A DNA stretch of 64,000 nucleotides from Streptomyces sp. GSL17-111 (GTDB lineage Bacteria; Actinomycetota; Actinomycetes; Streptomycetales; Streptomycetaceae): positions 3,094,001-3,158,000 of the forward strand of contig NZ_JBAJNS010000001.1 in assembly GCF_037911585.1 (NCBI RefSeq), given 5' to 3'. Below, piece after piece: positions 46,492-54,656 of this stretch. The position numbers and the translations under genes were made by a program. The notes under the pieces are model-generated. The model was not told the origin of the DNA. It searched no databases and was given only the letters and a program-made list of their open reading frames with translations. How positions within the stretch are numbered: position 1 is the first letter of the stretch; the number at the start of each line of letters is the position of its first letter.

Positions 46492-46884
46492 CTACTGGAC
46501 CGGGAACCACTCCATGAGCCGCTTGGCGATCACGGGCACGTCGAGATGGTCTTGGGCGATGGCCTCGACGAACGGGCCCGCCTCCTCGGCCGGCGGGACC
46601 GGATGCCCGGCGGGCAGGCCGTTGACGCGCAGGAAGAAGCGCATGGCGATCCAGGCGGTGCGCTTGTTGCCGTCGATCAGCGCGTGGTTGCGGGCGATGG
46701 CATGCAGTAGCGCTGCCGCCTTCTCGTGGAGGGTGGGGTACAGCACGGCGCCGAACACGTTGGTGCGTGGCCGCTCGATGGCCGAGACGAGCAGGCCGAG
46801 GTCACGCACGCTGTGTTCGTTGCCGTTGATCTTGGCTGCGATCACCAGGATCTCGTCGAGTTGGACGTAGCGGGCTTCGCTCAC
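46492..46884 (-). CDS. Doc-type Fic toxin
   Basis: 130 residues of the death-on-curing family. The Fic motif reads HALIDGNKRTA (family form HxFxDGNKR) and is intact except for Leu in place of Phe. LDEILVIAAKING at the N-terminus and LYPTLHEKAAALLHAIARNH before the motif are typical. Doc proteins inactivate EF-Tu by phosphorylation. The GTG at 46884 overlaps the antitoxin stop by 4 bases (GTGA), so the pair is coupled. Confidence 0.88.
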   Translation of the reverse strand: MSEARYVQLDEILVIAAKINGNEHSVRDLGLLVSAIERPRTNVFGAVLYPTLHEKAAALLHAIARNHALIDGNKRTAWIAMRFFLRVNGLPAGHPVPPAEEAGPFVEAIAQDHLDVPVIAKRLMEWFPVQ

Positions 46885-47075
46885 TTCAGGTAATCCAGGA
46901 TCTCCGAGTCGGTGTCCGTCAGCTCGGCCAGGATCTCGTGCACGTTGAGTTCGGCGCGGGCTTCGGCGTCGCGGATCGCCTCGATGGCAAGCGCCTGCTT
47001 GCTGCGGCCGGTGCGCTCGGCGCGCGCGGTGAGCTTGGCGTCGAGGTCGTCGGGGAGTCGGAGCGTCATCGCCAT
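46881..47075 (-). CDS. ribbon-helix-helix antitoxin
   Basis: 64 residues. The N-terminal MTLRLPDDLDAKLTARAERTG segment (core LRLPDDLDAKL) and SKQALAIEAI form a ribbon-helix-helix DNA-binding domain; the acidic C-terminus (LAELTDTDSEILDYLK) should wrap the toxin. It lies upstream of and overlapping the Doc gene, the normal order. Operator-like half-sites lie just ahead of its start. Confidence 0.88.
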   Translation of the reverse strand: MAMTLRLPDDLDAKLTARAERTGRSKQALAIEAIRDAEARAELNVHEILAELTDTDSEILDYLK

Positions 47076-47083
47076 GCAGGCAT

Positions 47084-47118
47084 GATACCGCGCTGGTATC
47101 AGATATGACCGCGATACC
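47084..47118 (-). promoter_or_regulatory. probable toxin-antitoxin operator
   Basis: GATACC (47084-47089) and GGTATC (47095-47100) form an inverted repeat with a 5-base spacer 9 bases upstream of the antitoxin start. A third GATACC lies at 47113-47118. Repeated hexamers of this kind suit a ribbon-helix-helix autorepressor. Confidence 0.65.
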
Positions 47119-47307
47119 GGACGGGATCAGTGCAGGCACGAGCGGCGGCACGGAGGAGGTGAGCCGCAGGCGTCGCCCCGTCGGCGAGGCTGCCCTCTGA
47201 TGGACCGGTGGCCCCCCGTCGCTGGGTCCGTCGGGCGGGTGTTCTGGCCGCAAGGGTGCGAGAACGTCGGGCGAGGGGTGTCGCACGCGGGAGAAGCGGG
47301 ACTCAGC

Positions 47308-47337
47308 CATCCGGTGCTGACACGTCAGCACCGGATG
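47308..47337. repeat. 30-bp palindrome flanking the toxin-antitoxin locus
   Basis: Two perfect 14-base arms (47308-47321 and 47324-47337) around AC. The core GCTGAC-N2-GTCAGC recurs at 46435-46454. It does not directly follow any gene, so a terminator role is not obvious. Confidence 0.6.
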
Positions 47338-47392
47338 CCTCTGAGGGGCGATTGTCGCCGGAAGCTGTTCTTCACAGGGAGTATGCAACGAA

Positions 47393-47430
47393 AACGTCCC
47401 GGATGACGGCATGCCGTCATCCGGGACGTT
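47393..47430 (-). terminator. terminator of the tRNA Glu-Asp-Phe cluster
   Basis: A perfect 38-bp palindrome (19-base arms, no loop), 10 bases beyond the tRNA-Phe 3' end on the transcribed strand. Confidence 0.88.
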
Positions 47431-47440
47431 CCTGCTCTGG

Positions 47441-47514
47441 TGGCTGGGGCCGGGGTCGAACCGGCGACCTTCCGCTTTTCAGGCGGACGCTCGTACCAAC
47501 TGAGCTACCCAGCC
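47441..47514 (-). tRNA. tRNA-Phe(GAA)
   Basis: A 74-base cloverleaf: acceptor GGCTGGG/CCCAGCC, D loop with GG, anticodon loop CTGAAAA (GAA), T loop TTCGACC. Last gene of a three-tRNA cluster. Confidence 0.96.
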
Positions 47515-47536
47515 ACGCAACCCCGAGGGGCTGCAG

Positions 47537-47611
47537 CGGTCCTGACGGGATTTGAACCCGCGGCCTCCACCTTGACAGGGTGGCGAGCACTCCAAACTGC
47601 TCCACAGGACC
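47537..47611 (-). tRNA. tRNA-Asp(GUC), copy 2
   Basis: A 75-base gene identical to 40624-40698, with anticodon loop CTGTCAA. Middle gene of the Glu-Asp-Phe cluster, 22 bases before tRNA-Phe. Confidence 0.96.
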
Positions 47612-47647
47612 AAGCGTGTGCGGAACGGATTCCGCACGGGTGGTGCG

Positions 47648-47720
47648 TGCCCCCAACGGGATTCGAACCCGTGCTACCGCCTTGAAAGGGCGGCGTCCTG
47701 GGCCACTAGACGATGAGGGC
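47648..47720 (-). tRNA. tRNA-Glu(UUC)
   Basis: A 73-base gene with acceptor GCCCTCA/TGGGGGC, anticodon loop CTTTCAA (UUC) and T loop TTCGAAT. First gene of the minus-strand cluster. Confidence 0.96.
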
Positions 47721-47835
47721 TGATGGCCCACCTGGGCGCTTCGTCAGCGCGTCGGGGACGTGAGAAGCATATGGGATACCGCGACGGTTCGCCAAAACGG
47801 ATTTCCGGTGGTGGCGCCGGTGGCGGCCGGGCCGG

Positions 47836-49569
47836 TCAGTTCGGGGTGGCGGTGGACGCGGGTTCGCGGGCGGGCGGCGAGGGCGGGTCCTCCGGGGTGG
47901 CGGTGCCGGACGGTGCGGAGCCGGTCGGGGACGGCTGGGCCGAGGGGGCGTCGGACGGTTCGGCGAGCGGGTCGTCGACGTAGTGTCGGCGGACCTCGGC
48001 GGACGTCAGCCCGAGCCCCCCGAGCGTGATCTCGTCCCACGCCTGGAGACGGCGGGTGTCCTGGTTGAGGTAGAGGACGGAGGCCTGGACGTCCGCCGGT
48101 GCCTCGCCCTCGACCGCGCGCAGGCCGTCGCCGCCGGTGGAGCCCTCGACCATGAGCCGGGTGCCGCGCGGCAGGTCGTGCTGCTTGCGGTTGTGCGTGT
48201 GCCCGGCGAGGGCGAGCGGGACGGCTCCGTCGATCTCCTCGGCCAGGACGGGGTTGTGGGCCACGGCGATGTCCGCCGGACGTCCTGCCTCGGCGTGCAG
48301 GCGCAGGATCTCGGCCAGGGCGCGGCCCGAGGCCCGTTCGGCGGGGTCGCCGGCGGCGATGACGGAGCGGTCGGGTGTGAACTGGGGGTCGCCCATCCCG
48401 GCGATGCGCAGCCCCGCGACGTCGACGGGCTCGCCGTTGTCGAGGACGTGCACGTTGTCCATCTCCCGCAGGTACTGCTGCGTGGTCAGCGAGTCGTGGT
48501 TGCCGCGCACCCAGACGAAGGGGGCGCCGAGCTCGGCGGCCGGGTCCAGGAAGGAGTTCTCGGCGGCGGTGCCGTGGTCCATGGTGTCGCCGCTGTCGAT
48601 GACGACGTCGATCTCGTACTGGTCGACGAGGGACTCGATGATCGACCACGACGCCGGGTTGAGGTGGAGGTCCGAGACGTGCAGGACCCGGATCGTCGAG
48701 GGGTCGGGCGCGTAGGTGGGGAGCGTGGAGACGGCGTTGTAGAGCTTGGTGACGTTCGTGACGAGCCGGGCCAGCTCCTTCTGGTAGACGTCGAAGTCGG
48801 ACGCGATGCTGCGCGCGTTGCCGACCAGGCTGGGGGCGCCCGCGAGGAGGCCGGAGAACTTGGGTTCCAGGACGGCCTTCGGGTTCCAGGTGGCGGCGGC
48901 GGTCCCGGCGGAGGCGGCCAGCAGCGCCAGGGCGAGGCCGCCGGCGGCCAGCGCGCGCCGGGGCCTGCGGTAGACGGCCAGGCCCAGGGTCGTCGCCCCC
49001 AGGACGACGGCCAGGGAGGAGCGTACGGCCAGGTCGCGGGTGCCGGACTCGACGTCCGCCGTGACGCGGTCCTGGAGCCCGTCGATGGTCTCCGGACGGT
49101 CCACGAGGAAGCCGACGCGTTCCGGGTCCAGCCGGGTCACGTCCACGTCGAGCCGCAAGGGTGCCGTGTGGCTCTCCAGCTCCAGCGCGCCGAGCGGTGC
49201 CACGTTGATGCGGGTGCCGCCCTCGATCGACGGGCGCAGCGTCATCGTGGTGTCCATCGGGCCGACGGGCTTGTGCACGTTGCCCACGGTGAGGAGGCCG
49301 AGCCAGGCGCCGAGGACGGTCACGGCGGTCAGACCGAGGGCGCGCAGCCACGGGCGGGCGCGGCGCTCGCGGGCCAGTTCGGGGAGGACGCCCGCGTGAC
49401 GCTCCGGGGCGCGCCGGAGCGGGCGCCGGGCGGGCTGCCCGGGGGCGCCGGGGCGGTCGGGACGGCGGAGCAGGGCGCGGGCGGCGGTTCCGCGGCGTCC
49501 GACGGCCTTGCCGAAGCTGCGGACGGCGGCGCCGAACGACCTGAGCGGGGCACGGGCCATGTTCGGCAT
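47836..49569 (-). CDS. membrane-anchored metallophosphoesterase
   Basis: About 577 residues. An Arg-rich N-terminus precedes one membrane helix (about 78-95); two more follow near residues 190-235, then the calcineurin-like catalytic domain with DLHLNP, DSGDTMDHG, GNHDS, AVAHNP and GHTHNRK, a complete two-metal site. The C-terminus is Pro/Ser/Thr rich. The phosphoesterase domain is probably extracytoplasmic if the three-helix topology is right. The start is ATG 49569 or 49560. It stands upstream of the tRNA cluster in the same direction. Confidence 0.85.
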   Translation of the reverse strand: MPNMARAPLRSFGAAVRSFGKAVGRRGTAARALLRRPDRPGAPGQPARRPLRRAPERHAGVLPELARERRARPWLRALGLTAVTVLGAWLGLLTVGNVHKPVGPMDTTMTLRPSIEGGTRINVAPLGALELESHTAPLRLDVDVTRLDPERVGFLVDRPETIDGLQDRVTADVESGTRDLAVRSSLAVVLGATTLGLAVYRRPRRALAAGGLALALLAASAGTAAATWNPKAVLEPKFSGLLAGAPSLVGNARSIASDFDVYQKELARLVTNVTKLYNAVSTLPTYAPDPSTIRVLHVSDLHLNPASWSIIESLVDQYEIDVVIDSGDTMDHGTAAENSFLDPAAELGAPFVWVRGNHDSLTTQQYLREMDNVHVLDNGEPVDVAGLRIAGMGDPQFTPDRSVIAAGDPAERASGRALAEILRLHAEAGRPADIAVAHNPVLAEEIDGAVPLALAGHTHNRKQHDLPRGTRLMVEGSTGGDGLRAVEGEAPADVQASVLYLNQDTRRLQAWDEITLGGLGLTSAEVRRHYVDDPLAEPSDAPSAQPSPTGSAPSGTATPEDPPSPPAREPASTATPN

Positions 49570-49635
49570 GTGCCCAGCCGGTGACCGAGTATGCGGCCCC
49601 GGCCCCGCGTGACCGACAATGGCCCGGTGGTGGAG

Positions 49636-49989
49636 ATGACGCGCGAGGAGTTCGAGGAGCTGGTCGCCGAGGCGCTCGACCGGGTTCCGCCCGAGCTGAC
49701 CCGGCTGATGGACAACGTGGCCGTCTTCGTCGAGGACGAGCCGTCCCCCGACGATCCCGAACTGCTCGGCCTGTACGAGGGCACGCCGCTGACCGAGCGG
49801 GGCGAGTGGTACGCGGGCGTCCTGCCGGACCGCATCTCGATCTACATGGGCCCCACGCTGCGGCTGTGTGAGCGGGAGGGCGGCGGGCGGGAGCTGGTCG
49901 TCGAGGAGGTCGAGATCACCGTGGTGCACGAGATCGCGCACCACTTCGGGATCGACGACGAGCGGCTCCACGCGCTGGGCTACGGGTGA
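49636..49989 (+). CDS. minimal zinc metallopeptidase family protein
   Basis: 117 residues with HEIAHHFG near the C-terminus, the HExxHxxG zinc motif of the small zincins (PF06262 type), preceded by RISIYMGPTLR. The N-terminus MTREEFEELVAEALDRVP is typical of that family. No protease activity has been shown for most members as far as I know. The ATG at 49636 follows GGTGGTGGAG; a GTG at 49627 is possible. It overlaps the first fluoride-channel gene by 4 bases. Confidence 0.82.
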   Translation: MTREEFEELVAEALDRVPPELTRLMDNVAVFVEDEPSPDDPELLGLYEGTPLTERGEWYAGVLPDRISIYMGPTLRLCEREGGGRELVVEEVEITVVHEIAHHFGIDDERLHALGYG

Positions 49990-50504
49990 GCCGCGAGACG
50001 GCGGAGGGCCGCGGCGGCCCGGATGACGCCTGGAGCGTGGCGGGGGCCGTCGACCCGGACGTGGACCTGCACGTCCCGGCCGACCGGGCCGAGACGGCCG
50101 GGGGGCGTCGCCGGGCGGTGCTGGCCGCGATCGCGCTGGGCGGCGCGGCGGGCGGCCTCGCCCGCTACGCGGCCGTGCGGTGGTGGCCCGCCGGGTCCGG
50201 GGAGTTCCCGGCAGCGCTCCTCGGCGTGAACGTCGTGGGATGCGCGCTCCTCGGCCTGCTGATGGCGTGGATCGCGGCGCGGGACGCGCACCCCCTGCTG
50301 CGGCCCTTCCTGGGCGTCGGCGTGCTGGGCGGCTTCACCAGCTTCTCCGCCTACGCCCTCGACGGCACGTTGCTGTTCGACGCCGGTGCGCCCGGGACGG
50401 CGCTGGCCTACCTCGCCGGGACGCTGCTGCTCTCGCTGGCGGCGGTGTGGGCGGGCGTCACCCTGGGGCGGCGCGTCCTCGGCGGAGGGAGGGCGGCCGG
50501 GTGA
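49986..50504 (+). CDS. crcB: fluoride channel CrcB/Fluc, subunit 1
   Basis: 172 residues. About 45 extra hydrophilic residues precede four membrane helices: GGAAGGLARY, LLGVNVVGCALLGLL (with the pore Asn in the GVNVVG helix), FLGVGVLGGFTSFSAYALD and a last helix. The GGFTSFS block carries the phenylalanine box. Two tandem genes usually form a heterodimeric double-barrelled channel exporting fluoride. GTG at 49986, coupled on both sides. Confidence 0.92.
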   Translation: MSRETAEGRGGPDDAWSVAGAVDPDVDLHVPADRAETAGGRRRAVLAAIALGGAAGGLARYAAVRWWPAGSGEFPAALLGVNVVGCALLGLLMAWIAARDAHPLLRPFLGVGVLGGFTSFSAYALDGTLLFDAGAPGTALAYLAGTLLLSLAAVWAGVTLGRRVLGGGRAAG

Positions 50505-50875
50505 CGTGGCTGCTGGTGGCGGCCGGGGCCGCCGTGGGCGCGCCGCTGCGGTACCTCGTCGATCGCGCGGTGCAGTCCCGGCACCCGTCCGACTTCCCCT
50601 GGGGGACCTTCACCGTCAACGTCGCCGGGTGCCTGCTCCTCGGGGTGCTGACGGGCGCGGTGCGCGGCGGCGGGCTCGGCACGGCGGCCCAGACGTGGAT
50701 CGGCACCGGGCTGTGCGGTGCGCTCACCACCTACTCGACGTTCTCCTACGAGTGCCTGCGCCTCGTGGAGCGGGGACGGCCGGGCCCGGCCGTGGCGAAC
50801 GTGCTGGGGACGACGGTGGTCGGCCTGGGCGCGGTGGCGCTCGGGCTCTCCGTGGTGCGCGCCGGGGTGGGGTGA
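50501..50875 (+). CDS. crcB: fluoride channel CrcB/Fluc, subunit 2
   Basis: 124 residues, the normal Fluc length: GAPLRYLVDR, WGTFTVNVAGCLLLGVL (pore Asn in the TVNVAG helix) and GTGLCGALTTYSTFSYE with the channel phenylalanines. GTG at 50501 overlaps the first subunit's stop (GTGA). No fluoride riboswitch is visible ahead of the operon. Confidence 0.93.
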   Translation: MTWLLVAAGAAVGAPLRYLVDRAVQSRHPSDFPWGTFTVNVAGCLLLGVLTGAVRGGGLGTAAQTWIGTGLCGALTTYSTFSYECLRLVERGRPGPAVANVLGTTVVGLGAVALGLSVVRAGVG

Positions 50876-51023
50876 GCCGGGGCGGCGGTGCGGCGGGGGC
50901 GTGTCCTTGACGCGGACAACGGAGTTGGGCAGGAGGCCCGCCCCGTCGCCGGCCCGCCCGGAGCCGCCCTGGGGAGTCCGTCGCCGGCCCGCCCGGCCCG
51001 CCCGCCCTCGGAGGAGTCCGACC

Positions 51024-51635
51024 GTGCGCCCTGCTCCCGCCGCTCGCCCCGGTACGCCGGAAGACCGCCCCCGTACGCCGGTGCTGAGCGCCGTGCGCCC
51101 CTGCGTGTCCCGTCTCGTCCCCACCGTGCGGACCGGGCTCGTGGCGCTCGGCCTGCTCGGCGTGGCCGGGTGCATGACGGTGGGCGGGGACCCGGGCCCG
51201 CCCGTCCCCCAACCGGCCGGCCACACCTCCGCCCCCTCGCCGTCCGGCTCGGCGGAGGACGGCGCCCCGGAGGGCGGCCCCCGGGCCCCGGTCGGGCCGG
51301 ACGGGCGGCGGTCCGAGGCGGCGGCGGAGGACACGCCCTCGTCGGGGGCCGACGACGCGGAGGAGCGGAACGACGCGGCCGAGGAGCCCGGCCCCGGCGA
51401 GGACCCGGACCGTGCCCCGGAACCCGCCGACCCGCCCCCCGGGCCCGGCGCCGAGGAACCCTCCGACGACCCGGGCGGGGGCCCCGGGCGGCCGGAGCCG
51501 CCGGGCGACGACGACCCCGAACCCGACCCGACGCCCACGCCGTCGCCGTCCGATCCGGAAACGACCCCGGAGCCCGAGCCGCCGACCACGTCCCCGGGGC
51601 CGTCCGGCGGCGGGGGCGAGGCGCCTGAGGAGTAG
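51024..51635 (+). CDS. Pro/Glu/Asp-rich lipoprotein
   Basis: 203 residues. After a basic start a hydrophobic segment ends in LLGVAGC, a good lipobox, with the lipidated Cys at about residue 52. Nearly all of the remainder is Pro, Asp, Glu, Gly, Ala and Ser (for example PDRAPEPADPPPGPG), presumably an extended spacer in the cell wall. No folded domain can be seen. The GTG at 51024 has GGAGGAG 7 bases upstream. Weak composition evidence makes the function unassignable. Confidence 0.6.
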   Translation: MRPAPAARPGTPEDRPRTPVLSAVRPCVSRLVPTVRTGLVALGLLGVAGCMTVGGDPGPPVPQPAGHTSAPSPSGSAEDGAPEGGPRAPVGPDGRRSEAAAEDTPSSGADDAEERNDAAEEPGPGEDPDRAPEPADPPPGPGAEEPSDDPGGGPGRPEPPGDDDPEPDPTPTPSPSDPETTPEPEPPTTSPGPSGGGGEAPEE

Positions 51636-51883
51636 GGCGTGCGGAGTAGGGGACGGAGTGGGCGAGCCCACAGCCCCGACCCCGGCGGGGAGTTTGCACG
51701 ATGCACGGGGAGGTGCGTATGGTGGTAGATCGTTTGATCCCATTTGACCCGGCGCCCAATTGAAGCGCGCCGCGTGGCGCGTTCCGTTGCTTAGCCGTGG
51801 GCTTGACCGCATAAGGCGGTCCTGTTGCGAATTCACGGAAGTTTGTGGCGCGTGCCGATGAACTCCGGAAGGTTCGCATCAGC

Positions 51884-53968
51884 ATGTCTGTTTCCACGCC
51901 CGAAACCGTCTCCGTTCTCACGGACGACGTCGAGCGTTCCCCCGAGACCGTGGCGGACGTCGCGGTCGACACCCCCGTCGACGCGCAGGCCGACGCCCCC
52001 GTCGACGCCCTGGCCGTCGACGCCGAGGCCGCGGACGCCGTCGCGGACGAGCCCACGACGACCTTCGGCGCCCTCGGTCTCCCCGACAACGTCGTGCGCA
52101 AGCTCGCGCAGAACGGCGTCACCAGCCCCTTCCCCATCCAGGCCGCGACCATCCCGGACGCCCTGGCCGGCAAGGACATCCTCGGCCGTGGCCGCACCGG
52201 CTCCGGCAAGACGCTGAGCTTCGGCCTCCCGACGCTCGCCCGGCTCGCCGGGGGCCGCACCGCCCGGCACCGCCCGCGCGCCGTCATCATGACGCCGACG
52301 CGTGAGCTCGCCATGCAGGTCTCCGACGCCCTCCAGCCCTACGGCGACGTGCTCGGCCTCAAGCTGAAGGTCGTCTGCGGCGGCACCTCCATGGGCAACC
52401 AGATCGGCGCGCTGGAGCGCGGCGTCGACGTCCTCGTCGCCACCCCCGGCCGACTGCGCGACCTGATCAACCGGGGCGCCTGCTCGCTCGACGACGTCGA
52501 GGTCGCCGTCCTCGACGAGGCCGACCAGATGGCCGACCTCGGCTTCCTGCCCGAGGTCACCGAGATCCTCGACCTCGTTCCCGAGGGCGGTCAGCGCATG
52601 CTGTTCTCCGCCACGCTGGAGCGCGAGATCGACACCCTCGTCAAGCGCTACCTCGTCGACCCCGTCAGCCACGAGGTCGACGCGGCCCAGGGCGCGGTCA
52701 CGACGATGACGCACCACATCCTCATCGTGAAGCCGCAGGACAAGGCACCCGTCACCGCCGCCATCGCCGCCCGCAAGGGCCGCACGATCGCGTTCGTCCG
52801 CACCCAGATGGGGGCCGACCGCGTCGCCGAGCAGCTCCGCGAGTCCGGCGTGCGCGCCGACGCCCTGCACGGCGGCATGACCCAGGGCGCCCGCACCCGC
52901 ACGCTGGCCGACTTCAAGGACGGGCACGTCAACGTCCTCGTCGCCACCGACGTCGCCGCGCGCGGCATCCACGTCGACGGCATCGACCTCGTCCTCAACG
53001 TCGACCCGGCCGGGGACCACAAGGACTACCTGCACCGCTCGGGCCGCACCGCCCGCGCCGGTCAGTCCGGCACCGTCGTCTCCCTGGCCCTGCCGCACCA
53101 GCGGCGGCAGACGTTCCGCCTGATGGAGGACGCCGGCGTCGACGCCTCCCGGCACCTCATCGGCCGCGGTGACGTCTTCGACGACGACGTGGCAGCCATC
53201 ACCGGGGCCCGCTCCCTCAGCGAGGTCCAGGCCGAGGCCGCCGCGAACTCCGCCCGCCAGGCCGACCGCGACGTCGCCAACCTCTCCCGCAAGCTCGACG
53301 AGGCCAAGCGGCGCGCCCAGGAACTGCGCGACGAGGCCGGCCGCCTGACCGCCCGTGCCGCCCGCGACCGGGGCGCCGACGCCGACGAGGCCGTCGCCCG
53401 GCTCACCGAGGAGATGGACCGCGCGGCCGTCGAGGAGGCCGAGCGCGCCGTCAAGGCCGCAGCGGCCCGTGCCGCCGAGCAGGAGCGCAAGGCGGCCCAG
53501 CAGCGCGAGGACCGCAAGCGCGAGGGCGGCAACTACCCGCGCCGCGACGACCGCGGCGGCCACCGGGGTGGCGGCTTCAACCGCGACCGCCGCGACGACC
53601 GGGGCGGCTTCAACCGCGACCGGGACCGCCGCGACGACCGCCGCTCCGACGACCGCGGCGGCTTCCGCCGGGACGACCGTCCGTTCAACCGCGACCGTCG
53701 CTCCGACGACCGACGTTCCGACGACCGACGTTCCGACGACCGCGGCGGCCACCGCGGCGGCGGCTTCAACCGCGACCGCCGCTCGGACGACCGCGGCGGC
53801 TACCGCCGCGACGACCGTCGCTACGACGACCGTCCGTTCAACCGCGACCGTCGCTCCGACGACCGCCGCCCCTACGGCCGTCGCGACGACCACCGCGCCG
53901 CCCCCAGCACCGGCAGCCGCTCCTTCGGCCGCCGCACCGACAAGCCCCGCTGGAAGCAGAACGGCTGA
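51884..53968 (+). CDS. DEAD-box RNA helicase with basic/acidic repeat tail
   Basis: 694 residues. An acidic N-terminus is followed by the core: Q-motif, GRTGSGKT, PTRELAMQ, DEAD in LDEADQMADLGF, SAT, and HRSGRTARAG. The tail from about residue 470 has a coiled-coil-like Ala/Glu/Arg stretch and then repeated RRDDRGG, GFNRDRR and RRSDDR units. It resembles cold-induced CsdA/DeaD-like helicases that unwind structured mRNA and rRNA. I prefer the ATG at 51884; a GTG at 51845 is in frame. Confidence 0.9.
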   Translation: MSVSTPETVSVLTDDVERSPETVADVAVDTPVDAQADAPVDALAVDAEAADAVADEPTTTFGALGLPDNVVRKLAQNGVTSPFPIQAATIPDALAGKDILGRGRTGSGKTLSFGLPTLARLAGGRTARHRPRAVIMTPTRELAMQVSDALQPYGDVLGLKLKVVCGGTSMGNQIGALERGVDVLVATPGRLRDLINRGACSLDDVEVAVLDEADQMADLGFLPEVTEILDLVPEGGQRMLFSATLEREIDTLVKRYLVDPVSHEVDAAQGAVTTMTHHILIVKPQDKAPVTAAIAARKGRTIAFVRTQMGADRVAEQLRESGVRADALHGGMTQGARTRTLADFKDGHVNVLVATDVAARGIHVDGIDLVLNVDPAGDHKDYLHRSGRTARAGQSGTVVSLALPHQRRQTFRLMEDAGVDASRHLIGRGDVFDDDVAAITGARSLSEVQAEAAANSARQADRDVANLSRKLDEAKRRAQELRDEAGRLTARAARDRGADADEAVARLTEEMDRAAVEEAERAVKAAAARAAEQERKAAQQREDRKREGGNYPRRDDRGGHRGGGFNRDRRDDRGGFNRDRDRRDDRRSDDRGGFRRDDRPFNRDRRSDDRRSDDRRSDDRGGHRGGGFNRDRRSDDRGGYRRDDRRYDDRPFNRDRRSDDRRPYGRRDDHRAAPSTGSRSFGRRTDKPRWKQNG

Positions 53969-53975
53969 CGCGTCG

Positions 53976-54008
53976 GGGGCCCGGGCGACACCCACGCGCC
54001 CGGGCCCC
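53976..54008 (+). terminator. terminator after the DEAD-box helicase gene
   Basis: A 12-bp stem (53976-53987 with 53997-54008) and 9-base loop begin 8 bases after the stop codon. Confidence 0.8.
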
Positions 54009-54063
54009 GATACCCACTCGGCCCTCCGGCCCCCGCCCGGCTATGCTCGACCCAGCACACCCC

Positions 54064-54136
54064 GGGCCGTTAGCTCAATTGGCAGAGCAGTGGACTTTTA
54101 ATCCATTGGTTGTGGGTTCGAGTCCCACACGGCCTA
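54064..54136 (+). tRNA. tRNA-Lys(UUU)
   Basis: A 73-base cloverleaf: acceptor GGGCCGT/ACGGCCT with a terminal G-T pair, D loop with GG, anticodon loop CTTTTAA (UUU), T loop TTCGAGT. Its 3' end borders the accessory island that follows. Confidence 0.95.
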
Positions 54137-54656
54137 CTCGAAGCAGGGAGGGGAACCTCGTCTGACCTGCACCGGAGCGCCTCAGACAGTTTCTTCTGGT
54201 TGAGGCGCTCCGTCGTCATCGGCCGCTTTGCGTGAGCGCGAGTGTCACCAGGTTCTCTGAAGACCGCTATGGAGGGGTTGGCTCGCTTCTAATAGAGTTC
54301 AGCTGGACAGGACCCTCTCCGCGCTCTGGCCCGAGGCCAGACACCGAGGCATCACGTGTGGCGGTGCGGCGGACCCTTCGTGATCTTCTATCTCACTTGC
54401 GGCCTGGGGTCCCTCGTTCAAGCAGTCTCTGTTCTCTTCGCTCGTCTCCGGCCCGGGGCGCCAGAGCGCGTCACCAACGTTCTTCAGCATGGGTCCGATG
54501 ACGTGCATGCACCGGGCTCGTATCCGTGCTGAACCGTCAGGCTCCCATCCCGTGATGGCGTCGACGACGACATCCAGAGCCTAAGCAACAGCAGCATGGT
54601 CCCGGCGGTGGACCGCGCATCGGGCCGTCGTCCATCGGGCACTCGCGACTCCCTCG
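54137..54656. other. non-coding edge of the accessory island
   Basis: 520 bases between tRNA-Lys and the helicase stop. An 11-bp stem with a 16-base loop (54174-54184 with 54201-54211) probably ends the tRNA transcript. The rest is lower in GC than the flanking core. I see no integrase fragment and no second copy of the tRNA 3' end here. Small frames on both strands are not convincing. Confidence 0.5.
54174..54211 (+). terminator. probable terminator of tRNA-Lys
   Basis: Perfect 11-base arms (GGAGCGCCTCA and its complement) around a 16-base loop rich in T, starting 37 bases after the tRNA. Confidence 0.65.

Noticed and set aside
49986-50875. Possible fluoride riboswitch for the crcB pair
   Set aside because: The channel genes are translationally coupled to an upstream peptidase gene, and I see no riboswitch-like fold in front of that gene.
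53560-53960. Possible CRISPR-like repeat array
   Set aside because: The repeats are short, irregular and in frame with the DEAD-box helicase tail; there are no unique spacers.
54137-54656. Possible integrase remnant or attR beside tRNA-Lys
   Set aside because: No tyrosine-recombinase motif and no repeat of the tRNA 3' end could be found in this stretch or up to 59.3 kb.
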